Of a stretch of 64,000 bases of DNA, positions 20,744 through 30,141 are shown in pieces. The stretch lies in NCBI RefSeq assembly GCF_000350225.1, contig NW_005178873.1, positions 1-64,000 of the forward strand, read 5' to 3'. Below the pieces are notes generated by a model that worked only from the letters and a program-made list of their open reading frames with translations, ran no database searches and was not told the origin of the DNA. Position numbers and translations under genes: made by a program. The stretch comes from Chondrus crispus. Lineage: Eukaryota > Rhodophyta > Florideophyceae > Gigartinales > Gigartinaceae. Every line of letters begins with the position of its first letter. The stretch's first letter is position 1.

Positions 20744-22811
20744 TCGTGCCATGGTTTGGATGGTGGCAGGTCGCACATGGTTTAGTACCATGTGCCAATG
20801 ATGGAATGCGTGCTCTAGTGCCTCACCGTGTTTGGACGGGGGGGTCGGGGCGGGGTTCGTGAGAGGCCTCGGCGCTTCGTGTCTGCTGTGGGAATTGGGG
20901 GGCGGGGTGGTTGCCTTGGAGGGGTGTGGGGTGGTGTTGTTGCGGGCGCGAGCTGTTGTCCGGGGGGTGAGTTTTGTTTGTGTGTGTCTTGTGGTTGGGG
21001 TTGTGCGGGCAGCTTGTGCATGGCATGGGTTGGGTGGGGGGCCAAGTAGTACAGTCCTTTGTGTGCTGTAGCTGTGGCGATGACTGTGGCGGGCGTGTTT
21101 TGGTGTTTATGATGGTTGCGGTGGTGGGGCGGAAGACGACGGCTTCATATTGGCGGGCGATGTCGTTGACAGAGACGAGGTTTTTTTTGATGTCCGGGTT
21201 GGCGATAGCCGGGAGTGATAGGACTTTATTCCTGTTCGTCGTGATCTGGATTGTGCCGGTATGGGTGGCGGACGACGTCGATGAGGTGGCAGTGTTAGTA
21301 GTCATGCGCGTGGTGAGGGGGCGCATTGGTGGAGTTGCCTGTGTGACATGGGTCGGGCTTGCGCCTGAGTCTAGAATGTATGTCATACCGTCGGTATTAA
21401 CCTGGTCCATTGTGGTTTGGAAGGCGTTCGGGTCTTCGTTGTGGTGGGGGTCTGCCGTGGCTGCCAATTGTGCTTTGGCGGGGCGGCGGGTGCGTGGTTG
21501 AGGTGGAGTGGCGTTGGGTTGCGGGGGGGCGGGCCATTGATGTGGTGCTATCCACTGTGGCGGGGGGGGTGGGTACGGGTTGTACAGTTGTTGTGGTTGG
21601 AGCCACGGTGTGTTGTACCACTGTGTGCGTGGGGGTCCTCGTCCGCGCTGGCGACCTCGGGGTCGGGGGGAGGGCTCTTGTCTACCTTTGCGTGATGCGG
21701 TGATGCGGAGCCCCTGGGGGTCAGGTGGATTGGGGGGTGACCGGGTGGTGTGGCGGGCTTGGACTGCTTTGAGTCTTTGCGTCACTTGTATTATTATTTG
21801 GGGGACTGAGTCCGTCTCAGTCCAAGTGTCTGGTAAGTGCTTGAATGTCGGGTGGTGCTCCAGTCCTTTTATGATGGTGTCTACAGTGACGGTTTCATCA
21901 GTTCGGATGTGGGGGTAATTTGCCAGTCGCATACGAGTGTGCAGGGATCGGTGTTGATTAATATAATCGTCGACAGATAGTGCGGTGGTGAATAGGAGTC
22001 TGTCAGCTTCCTGACGTAGGAGAAGGTGGGTGGTCGGGGAGCTGTCTGTGAAGTGTTCTTGAATGGCCTGCAATAGTGCAGCTGGCGTGGTGTCGAAAGG
22101 GATGTCAGTTGTTTCTGCGATTTTGTGAGGGATGCTGTTGGTGATCAGCATGCGGATGGTGGCGCAGTCTTTGACGTATTGTTTGTGTTCCGGTGTGTCC
22201 GGGGGCGGCTGGGTATAGTTGGTGTTCAGCGTGTGCTGTATATTATTGATGATGGAGGTGTCCTCAATAGCTTGGTTCCAAAGGTTGAAGTTGTTGCCGG
22301 ACGGGTGGAGGGGAGGAAGTTTGCCGTAAAAATGGGGGGAGCGGTGATCCGGTGAGTTGTGGTCAGTGGTGTGCTTCATGGTAGCGGGAGATGTAGGGTG
22401 TGTGGATGGGAATGAGGGAAGGGATTGTGCCGTTGGGGTGGACGGGGGCTCAGATCGGCACTCGACGCGGACGTGCGGAGGCTGGTGGTTGAGTTGGGCT
22501 GGGTGAGGGGGTCTGCGCTCTAGGCGAGGTGGCGGAGGCGAGGTGGGTGATCGGCGCTCGACGCGTGACGGCGGAGGCGATTGGGGTGCTTGGCTGCTGA
22601 TTCTGCGCTCGACGCGATGGGGCGGAGGCGAGTGTGGAGCTTGGGCGTTGGGTCTGCGCTCGACGCGTGGGTGCAGAGGCGAATGAGGGGGTATGTAGAG
22701 GAGGGGGGCGGGTTGGGTGCCCGGGATGGTGGTGCTCTTGGCTAGTCTTTGTGACGAACGGCGGAGCGGTTTGTGATCGTGTTGCAGGGTGGGTTTGCGA
22801 TTCGGGACCAT
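20744..22811 (-). pseudogene. Copia-2 gag, protease and pre-integrase region
   Basis: The 662-codon frame 22811-20823 starts with a Pro/Arg-rich region holding repeated RVERR and RLERR blocks (residues about 50-110). It continues with a copia Gag domain (YGKLPPLHPSGNNFNLWNQA ... DTIIKGLEHHPTFKHL) and a protease active site, YILDSGASPTHVTQ. I see no CCHC knuckle. After DPPVQTR it stops at 20823. The pre-integrase reading (HHWHMVLNHVRPATIQTMAR) continues in the neighbouring frame after a C7 run (minus strand CCCCCCC near 20840), then meets TAA at 20743. The C7 run could be a frameshift site or an indel. The true initiator is uncertain because the open frame reaches the primer-binding site. Confidence 0.8.
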
Positions 22812-22815
22812 AACC
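22798..22815 (-). other. Copia-2 primer-binding site (tRNA-Met anticodon type)
   Basis: Directly after the 5' LTR the minus strand reads GGTTATGGTCCCGAATCG. Its complement contains CCATAACC, the anticodon-loop sequence (CAU anticodon) of initiator tRNA-Met. This is the half-tRNA primer type known from Drosophila copia. Copia-3 and Copia-4 share the core GGTTATGG at the same place. Confidence 0.7.
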
Positions 22816-22975
22816 TGTGGTGCAAGGAACGATGTCCGAGTTTACTGAAGGAGACGGACCGTGTGCGATTAAGAAGGGGAGCGGCGCCGGTGGCGGCGGC
22901 GCTGCCTGGAGAGCTACATCTGTGCTATGTGTGTGCGTGGTACAGGTGTGTGAGCTGTGCATGGGAATCATGACA
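22816..22975 (-). repeat. Copia-2 5' LTR (160 bp)
   Basis: This LTR matches 17941-18100 with four substitutions by eye. It starts TGTGGTGCAAGG and ends AATCATGACA on the plus strand, followed directly by the AATAC target duplication. It lacks the outer 66 bp present in the 3' LTR. Confidence 0.9.
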
Positions 22976-23306
22976 AATACTATTGGAAGCCATACCATAG
23001 ACACACGCAGCTGCCACAAGCCCCACGCAGTCCGCAAGAAGTGTAGCAGCGCAAAAGTAACGCGACGGCCGCCGTGAACACTTCTTTGGGATCGTCCTCA
23101 ATTTGAATGACAATGTAAAGTACGATGTAAAGAGCGGGGATGCCGGTAAGGGCCAAGTTGATGTATCCCGCGACACGTACGTCGCGGGCCTTGCGCCACG
23201 CCGGCGAGATAAAATCGCACGCGTTCAAGGCGGTCCACGGCAGGAAGGCCGCGACATAAGCAAGCAGGACGATCCAGTAGTGGTTTGCGAGATGGCCCAG
23301 CACCAT
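22976..23306 (-). pseudogene. Small membrane-protein gene, 5' part, disrupted by Copia-2
   Basis: A minus-strand frame starts at ATG 23306 (context ACAATGG). It shows hydrophobic segments at residues about 9-27 (YWIVLLAYVAAFLPWTAL) and 46-68 (GYINLALTGIPALYIVLYIV), then FTAAVALLL. From about 23060 the better reading is the neighbouring frame, LLADCVGLVAAACVYGMASN, a third hydrophobic stretch. That frame runs through the target duplication and continues at 17940-17852. A short intron or a one-base indel near 23060 would explain the frame change. The gene would encode about 130 residues with three membrane spans. I recognise no family. Copia-2 removes the last 29 codons. Confidence 0.55.
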
Positions 23307-23654
23307 TGTTCAGGATGACGAGTTGGCGACAAGGGAAAAGATGTGATGTGAAGGAGTATATGTTCGACAAGTCTTGGGGGGCGGTTGGCTTTTGCGGTAG
23401 GTTTTTGCGGTCACTCTTGCTGTGAAAACAGCTGATTTCGTTCGGTAGGGAAAGGGTAGAATGCGTTTTGGCAGCGGAAGAAGGGGGAGGCAGGTTTGTG
23501 GACTGCCGTACGGTACAGAGTATACATAAGTGTACAGTATGTGCGGTTGCTGTTTGTTCCTTTTGGTGCACGGCGTGCCGTCAAGACTGAATCAGGCTCA
23601 AAGAGGCTGGTCGCCATTCATGGCGGCCACAGAAGACATTGAAGATGATGTCGA
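23307..23654. other. Intergenic region left of Copia-3
   Basis: No convincing gene is seen. A 69-codon minus frame (23617-23411) and the plus-strand start ATGGCGGCCACAGAAGACAT at 23619 diverge from the palindrome CGCCATTCATGGCG. The plus frame is cut after 12 codons by Copia-3 and may be the start of a small host ORF that resumes at 33131. Confidence 0.35.
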
Positions 23655-23855
23655 TATTACAGTAAATGGTAATTGTTGTGTACCTTTAGTTTGAGTGATC
23701 GATAGCTTCTATTATATACTGTCGTATCCTCTACGGTGTTGAATCATTCTAACCAAGGCGAGAGTCTTGGTTGAGACAAACTGAGTCAAACTGAGTCACC
23801 CTGAGTCATAGTGATATTATCTGCGTCCATTTGAATGTAGCCAAATACGGCAACA
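23655..23855 (-). repeat. Copia-3 3' LTR
   Basis: This 201-bp LTR is nearly identical to 32930-33130. It contains the short hairpin CCAAGGCGAGAGTCTTGG and three TGAGTCA motifs. Confidence 0.92.
23782..23808. promoter_or_regulatory. Three phased TGAGTCA (AP-1/GCN4-type) sites in the Copia-3 LTR
   Basis: TGAGTCA occurs at 23782, 23792 and 23802, spaced exactly 10 bp, one helical turn. In element sense this is the U3/promoter half of the LTR. TGA(C/G)TCA is the classical bZIP (AP-1/Gcn4) site. The same trio is at 33057, 33067 and 33077 in the other LTR. Binding is inferred, not shown. Confidence 0.5.
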
Positions 23856-23940
23856 CTCTCCCTCGTAGATATTTTCTATACTTCTAGGACTCCATGCCAA
23901 GATGACTGATTAAGTATTCATGCTTGGAAACAGGAAGAGA

Positions 23941-24832
23941 TTAAGGCAACCCATCTGCCAGCATTTCATCAGTCGGGACGTATTCCAGTTTCATAATTCC
24001 CTTCTTCACATTATCCATAATCATTTGATATTTCACATCGATATGCTTCGATCTGTCGTTCACTGTATCTTCTTTGCAACTGAGAAGCAGCCCTGATTTT
24101 CCTCCTTGATAAGTAGAGAAGATATATTTGACTCTTTCGGAAACAGGGGACCTAGCTTCCTGATCCACAGGGCCTCAAGTATAGCAAAAGCGATTGCAAT
24201 ATACTCGGTTTCTAATGTACCTTGCGCTATCATGGACTGGCGCTTGCTTCTGCAACTAATAGGTCCACAAGCGAACATGAATATGTATCCACTGATCGAT
24301 TTTCGCAAGGGCTTTTCTTGTGCCCTGTCTGCATCGCTGCATCCAACCACTTGGTCGTCACAGCCCTGATCATCAGCATTTCTGTACACAATCTCCAGGC
24401 ATCGAGTACCCTTTAAGTACCGCAGTACCTGCTTTCCTGCTTTCCACAGTAAGACTGTAGGGTTCTGCATGAATCGAGATAAATATCCTGCAGCATATGC
24501 AATATCCGGACGAGTGGTGCTAGATAGATGGAGTAAGCATCCGACTAATTGTTGGAAAGGCGTTGTGCCGACAAACGCATCGTGCTCCCCGTCAACAGAC
24601 GTCAGGGGTTTGTTTAGGAAGGTTCCCAGCGGTAAAGGAGTCCGAGATGGTTTGCAGTCTTTCATGCCAAAGAAAACCAGCATGCGGTCGATGAGGGAGG
24701 CGTGATGAAGCTTAATAAATCCATCACCTTCTTCAATGGTGATACCTAGGAACTTGTCCGCCGTCTCTTCAATTCGTACATCAAAACGAGCGCTGATTTT
24801 TGCAACAACATCACCCACTGCAGTATTATCAT
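23941..24832 (-). pseudogene. Copia-3 RT end and RNase H
   Basis: After the lost RT active site, GITGNDNTAVGDVVAKISAR begins a frame with the RT connection and RNase H: FLGITIEEGDGFIKLHHA, HLSSTTRPDIAYAAGYLS, QVLRYLKGTRCLEIVYRN, GCSDADRAQEKPLRKSISG, then TLETEYIAIAFAILEALW. Another frameshift near 24130 moves the last motifs (KHIDVKYQMIMDNVKKGI, VPTDEMLADGLP) into the frame that ends at 23941. The order and motifs are those of plant-type copia elements. Confidence 0.85.
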
Positions 24833-27093
24833 TTCCAGTAATTCCACATAAACCAGAAGGATGACGATGACCGGTTCTCTTGTAAACATGTACAAACCTT
24901 GGTCCACAGGCATGTTTTTAAAATCGATGGACACTAAAAAGGCATGCAGCAAAGTGTTCCAGGCTCGAGATGCTTGCTTGAGTCCATACAGAGCTTTGAG
25001 GAGGAGATATACATAATCACCGCCATCTGGAACAACAAAACCTTCTGGCTCAGCGACGTATATTTCCTCCTTCAGTTTCGCATTGCGGAATGCAGACTTT
25101 ACATCCAATGTAACGCGTAGCCATCCATGATATGCAGATAAAGCCAGTACGAAGCGTATCGTACTGTACCGCACCACTGGTGCAAAAACATCAAAGTAGT
25201 CCACACCATGCTTCTGAATGAAGCCTTTCGCTACGAGGCGTGCTTTCCATCGTATGGGGCGGCCGTCGGAATCATGTTTGACGTCAAAAAACCACCTTGT
25301 TTTGACAGTTTTCCGACCCTTCGGTAATTTGACCAGACGCCAAGTGTTGAGCCTGTTGAGGGTGCCAAACTCTTCGTTCACTGCTTTCAGCCATTCATCT
25401 TTTTCTGTACTGTTCATAGCTTCGCGGAAGGTGGAAGGTAGGCTAGGGTGATTAGCATTAAGAGTTGAATCTAACACCAGGCAAGCTGAATCAAAACCAT
25501 ATCGTTGTGGAGGAACAGCTACAGTGTTTCGGTTGGAGCGTCGCAAGTCCGGAACATTGGTAACGTCATCCAAGTCATCGCTATCATCGTCGGGACTGGA
25601 AAGGATGTCTGGGGTATTAGTAATGTCTTCCGGTATTGTTACACCATCAGTGTGGTGAATCTCCTCAGTGTTTGTGGACGGGGATAGCAGCGGTGGATTG
25701 GGTTGTACATCCTGCATTTCGGTACCTACAGTAGCAGTAGAGTCCTCGGCTGTACTTGCCAGAAAATAGTCTTCCACACCAGGCATATCAATTGTAATCA
25801 CTGCACCAGACAAACTCTGACGATCTGACGAGATAGGTACAGACTCATCAAACCTGACATCCTGTGGAATTACTACAGCATCTTTGTTTGGAATGTACAC
25901 CCGAAAGGCGTTTCCACGTTTATACCCAACCAGAATGCCCACCTGAGCCCGTGCATCAAATTTTCCTTGTCTCTTGCGCTTCTGTGTGAAAACGTGCGCC
26001 TTACACCTAAATACTGTCATGTGGGCGAGGTTCGGCTTCTTTCCATGGATCAGCTCATATGGGGTAGCTTGCGGGGAACAGCTTCGAGTGAACATTCGGT
26101 TTCGGAGGTAGTTAGCAACGTTCACAGCCTCAGCCCAGTATCGTTCTTTGATTTTGACGTTCATGTTGAGCATCATACAGCGAGCAATGTCCAGCAATGT
26201 GCGGTTAAGGCGTTTTGCCTTACCGTTTGACTCTGGAGAATCTGCAGTGGTGAGTTCATGTACAATTCCTTCTGATCTCAGCCAGGCTCGCAGCTCCTTA
26301 CAAATGTACTCACCACCTCCATCAGACCTGACCAACTTAACGTTTGGGCGGTTCATGACAAAAAGCTGTCCAAACTTTTCATTGAATATGTTTCGCATTT
26401 GACATATCATTTCCTTCACGGCATTGGCAGCCTGGCTCTTTCGACGGACGAAACGTATAAGCGAGAAACCTGTCTTCTCTTCAAATAGCGTTGCGAAGTA
26501 CTGTGAGCCAGATAAAGAAGGGTGGCGAAGTGGTCCAACAACGTCAGTGTAGACACGTCCCAGAAGTATAGTACTGTCCTTATTTTCAGCTGATTGAGGT
26601 TCCCGAGGCTTGCGACACGATTTCCCACGAAGACAGCAACTGCAGTCGTGTTGGCGAAGATGCTGAACCTTCTCTAAATCCATACCAGTTACAAGAGGAA
26701 TTGATTTCTCTATCACGTCTGCGGTCAGGTGACCCAGTCGTTTGTGCCAAACTTCCTGTTTCGCATCTTGGGATATGAAAGCGAAGTCTTTTGGGACTTG
26801 TTAACGAATAAGAGAGCTTCATTCAACCCATCTTTGGTTTCCGGCCCGACCAACTTTGCAGTACCAGTCTGTTTGTCGATGATATTCAAGATTCCCCTTT
26901 GGTGATCACATTCATCGTTATCCACAATAGTTTTGAACCCATTCCGGCGCGTACGGCTTATAGAGATTAAGTTATACAGTATCCTGGGGTATACAGAACG
27001 TCTTGGAGTGTAACTGCATGGGGTTTTCCATTTACAACAGTGGTCGTTTCCACAGTTCCAATCCCCTCTGCGATAAAAACTCCTTGTTGCCAA
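24833..27093 (-). pseudogene. Copia-3 pre-integrase, integrase and RT 5' part
   Basis: The pre-integrase region (NLISISRTRRNGFKTIVDND, about 26990-26930) leads into the 26716-24746 frame. Integrase motifs are YTDVVGPLRHPSLSGSQYFA, VRSDGGGEYICKELRAWL and DSPESNGKAKRLNRTLLDIA. The proline/aspartate-rich linker follows, then RT: RWKARLVAKGFIQKHGVDYF, TLDVKSAFRNAKLKEEIYVA and LKALYGLKQASRAWN. The RT active site should read YVDD but reads LVYVE, after which the frame is wrong: bases encoding the paired aspartates are missing near 24850. The RT is therefore dead. Confidence 0.88.
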
Positions 27094-27639
27094 CCTGCAC
27101 AGACTGATGTAGAGGACGAAAAAGCTTAAAGTTCGAGCGATTGTTCGTCATATGTGATGTACATGCACTGTCTACCATCCATTTCACAGATTTGTTTCCT
27201 TCATTGCGTGCAACTAAAGCTTTTGGTACGACAATCATGGCTGTATCGCCTTTAGTATGCTGTTTGTAATGATCGCGATTAGGTTTTCGGCTAAAATCTC
27301 TTTTGCTTCCTAAGTTGAGCCCCTTGTTTGCGGTAGGCTTTGCTACGAGGGTTATGCCAGCAAAACTGTGCGTCATGGCCGCTGCGGCCACAATGAGTAC
27401 AGGATAGAATTACACCATGCGTTTTGCCATGTCTCATTTCTTTTACCATGAATGCTTGTTGGTGTTCTGAGTGTTCAACAGACGATTCCTGTATGACAAG
27501 TTCAGCCAGTGCTTCCGTAAACGTTTTACGAGTTGATCTGATGACTTGTGCTGTTACAGTAAAATCGGAAGTTAGTCCACGTAATAGCGTGCGTTTCTTC
27601 TCAATGTCTGAAACCACATGGCCGATTGACAGAAGCTCA
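27032..27639 (-). pseudogene. Copia-3 gag C-terminal part and protease
   Basis: This part resumes gag after the Copia-4 insertion, with ELLSIGHVVSDIEKKRTLLR following directly on the frame that ends at 32401. A zinc knuckle, CTHCGRSGHDAQFC, lies near 27380, followed by the protease site VDSACTSHMTNNRSNFK near 27160. At least two frame changes occur (near 27310 and 27080). Confidence 0.82.
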
Positions 27640-27644
27640 TTAAC

Positions 27645-27984
27645 TGTTGAGTAATTCAGCTACATCCACCACATATAATCCCGGAATAACCATTACAGTG
27701 ACCCAAGATTTCATGGCATGGGGTTGTGCACATGAATTGATTTCATGCACAGGTTGATTTCGTGTTGAAATCAACTCTCCTGTATGTGACTGGCTACGTT
27801 GCGTGGCCACATTGCATGTCAAGTTTAGATAGTGACATTTCATGGAGTTCATCAATCCCAGGGATGATGGACTACCTTGTCGACCATGGTTGTAAGTAGT
27901 ACATAAGGTGGTATAATATGTTGCAGCTTGAACTTGAATCTAAAAGATAACAACCTTTTCACAACTCGAGTAACGATTGCAACA
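27645..27984 (+). repeat. Copia-4 5' LTR
   Basis: This 340-bp LTR, TGTTGAGTAATTCAGC to AACGATTGCAACA, matches 32056-32395. It contains the imperfect inverted repeats GAATTGATTTCATGCAC and GATTTCGTGTTGAAATCAAC. Confidence 0.95.
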
Positions 27985-28071
27985 GGTTATGGGCCTAGTT
28001 ACGAACGCTGCACTACCCGAGTCTAAGAAATTGTTGAACTAATCGACTGCGCGTGCGCGCGGCGTCGAGCA

Positions 28072-29142
28072 ATGGCGGTTTTTTTATCGCAGTCGGCCAA
28101 GTTTCGGGTCGAATTGCTTGATGGGGACAACTACTTTCTTTGGGCAAGACGCATGAAGACTGTTCTCATGTCGAAGCAATACTGTACTATTGTTTCAGGG
28201 GACGAGGTCCCGAAGGCCGATTCTACTGAGGAAGCGCGTCTGGCGTTTCTGCATCGCTCGCAGAACGCTCTGTTCACGATCACAATGGCCGTCACCGACC
28301 ACAGTTTGGGATCGACTACGGACACCGAAGACCCAGCGGCTCTCGGGAATGAGCTGCGGGACAAGTACCATGTCTCGGCAGAAGCCACAATCGACGCGCT
28401 GCTAACCAGCTATCACCTGGTTTCCATGCAGGATGATGAGTCGGTGACACAGTACGTCGATCGGTTTGGATCGCTTGGGAAGCGATTGGCTGCCGCCGGT
28501 CAAGGTTTTAAAGACGAAGACAAAGTTAGGACTATGTTAAGAGGCCTCCCGGCACAGTGTGCCATGACCCGGGACCTTTTCCGTGAGCTCGGCAAGCCTC
28601 ATCACGAAGCGGTCGCGATGCTAGTCGCTAAAGAGGCTGAGCTGCAACCGTCCGGCACGAAACTGGCGCCAAAACAACGGGCGGAAAAGGCATTTACTCT
28701 GAATCACAAACACCCTAAGGGTGCCTGTTTCCACTGCGGGAAGCAGGGACACTACAAGAGGGACTGCCTCGCACTCGATGGAAGGAAAGAGAATCACCCA
28801 AGGGGTGGTGGGCGCCAGAAGAAGCGCGAGTTCCGGCCGTCGAGAGCGGGAAAGGCCAACCCAGATCCAATGTCATATTTTTCGCTGATGGCTACAACCG
28901 TGGCGGGAAATGACATCCTGAAGGACAAGTGGGTCCTGGACTCCGGGGCCACCCACCACATGACCAATAATATTTCGTCATTGACGAGCATCCGTGGGAC
29001 GGGTGGCTCTGTCGAAATGGGGGATGGCTCCGTGGTCAGGATCCTAAAAGTTGGAACCATGATATCCACGGCGGTGGTGGACGGGGGACAGAGGACAATC
29101 TCAATTGACGAGGTAGCCTACGTCCCGGAGCTGACCCACTAA
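28072..29142 (+). CDS. Copia-4 gag and protease
   Basis: This ORF of 356 codons starts at ATG 28072, 88 bp after the LTR. The Gag domain (VELLDGDNYFLWARRMKTVL ... VTQYVDRFGSLGKRLAAAG) is of the UBN2/copia type. A CCHC knuckle, CFHCGKQGHYKRDC, is near 28735, and the protease site WVLDSGATHHMTNN near 28930. The frame ends with TAA at 29140-29142. The next residues (NLLSVSCIRQRGFEV) are in the next frame, so a single extra base near 29140 separates this from integrase. Gag itself appears intact. Confidence 0.93.
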   Translation: MAVFLSQSAKFRVELLDGDNYFLWARRMKTVLMSKQYCTIVSGDEVPKADSTEEARLAFLHRSQNALFTITMAVTDHSLGSTTDTEDPAALGNELRDKYHVSAEATIDALLTSYHLVSMQDDESVTQYVDRFGSLGKRLAAAGQGFKDEDKVRTMLRGLPAQCAMTRDLFRELGKPHHEAVAMLVAKEAELQPSGTKLAPKQRAEKAFTLNHKHPKGACFHCGKQGHYKRDCLALDGRKENHPRGGGRQKKREFRPSRAGKANPDPMSYFSLMATTVAGNDILKDKWVLDSGATHHMTNNISSLTSIRGTGGSVEMGDGSVVRILKVGTMISTAVVDGGQRTISIDEVAYVPELTH

Positions 29143-29152
29143 TCTCCTTTCA

Positions 29153-30061
29153 GTGAGCTGCATCCGGCAGAGGGGATTCGAGGTCACCTTTAAAACTGGC
29201 GAGAACAACATTGGGATGGTACAGGTAACTGAGAAAGACACAGGTCTGGTTGTGATGAAGGGCATAGAGGGGCAATTGGGTCTGTATGAGATGCTATTGG
29301 CTCCCAAATTTGGCTCAAAATTGTCGGGGAAAATGTACATCGCGACGAATCGGCCCAACTGGCACAAACGTTTTGGCCATGCGCCGGAAAAAGCGATAAC
29401 TCAGACAGCCCCATTGGTTAAGGGTCTGGGTAACCGAGCTGACCATCTCATGTCGGATTGTGAGGTGTGTCTTGAGAACAAGTCTACGCGGGAAAGCCGG
29501 AAGCCAGCTGACAAATCAATCTGCAGTTCGCGCGAGCCACTGGATTTGGTCCACAGCGATTTATGTGGACCTATTGGAATCTCATCGGTCAGCAAGGCGA
29601 GGTACTTCGTGACCCTATACGATGATGCCTCTGCCGTGTCGGCTGTAAGGTTTGTACAGAGTAAGGACCAGACCGGCTGGGCTCTGAAAAGTATGATCGT
29701 CGAACTTGAATCAATCGCAGTGAACGGCGCGCGTGTACGTCGGGTCCGGATGGATAATGGCGTGGAATTCATCGGCAAGAGCCTCAACCATTGGTTTACG
29801 GACTCTGGGATAATGCCGGAATATTCCCCGCCGTATTCGCCGGAGTCCAATGGGCGAGCGGAACGGCTTAATCGGACCCTACTGGACAAAGCGCGCGCGA
29901 TGGGAAACCCGCTCGGTCCTAACTATAAAAGTCTATGGGATGAGGCAGTGGCAACTGCGAACTACATCCGCAATAGGATGTTCAGCAAGGGCTGCCAGCG
30001 AGAAGCAGTGACGCCGATAGAAGCGCTGACAGGGATCAAACCGGATGTGTATCGAACCTGA
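29153..30061 (+). pseudogene. Copia-4 integrase
   Basis: The pre-integrase zinc region (WHKRFGHAPEKAITQ ... CEVCLENKSTRESRK) is followed by the catalytic core: VHSDLCGPIGISSVSKARYF (Asp), RRVRMDNGVEFIGKSLNHWF (Asp) and YSPESNGRAERLNRTLLDKA (Glu). All three acidic residues are present. A one-base insertion near 30047 moves the continuation (NLREFGCTAFVNIPSQF) into another frame, and the frame ends at 30061. Confidence 0.9.
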
Positions 30062-30141
30062 GGGAATTTGGTTGTACAGCTTTCGTCAACATACCCAGCC
30101 AGTTCAGGGAAGAAAAATTCGCCAGCCAGGCCCGTAAAGGT

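Larger units (their letters stand above)
17941..22975 (-). mobile_element. Copia-2 retrotransposon
   Basis: This is a full-length Ty1/copia element of 5035 bp on the minus strand, flanked by a 5-bp target duplication, AATAC (17936-17940 and 22976-22980). LTR cores are 17941-18100 and 22816-22975 (160 bp, TGTGGTGCAAGG to AATCATGACA, four differences by eye). Order in element sense: 5' LTR, primer-binding site, gag-protease, integrase, RT, RNase H, polypurine tract, 3' LTR. Lesions are a frame change near 20830, TAA at 20743-20741, and a frameshift near 18690. It sits inside a host membrane-protein gene. The 3' LTR carries 66 bp that the 5' LTR lacks. Confidence 0.93.
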
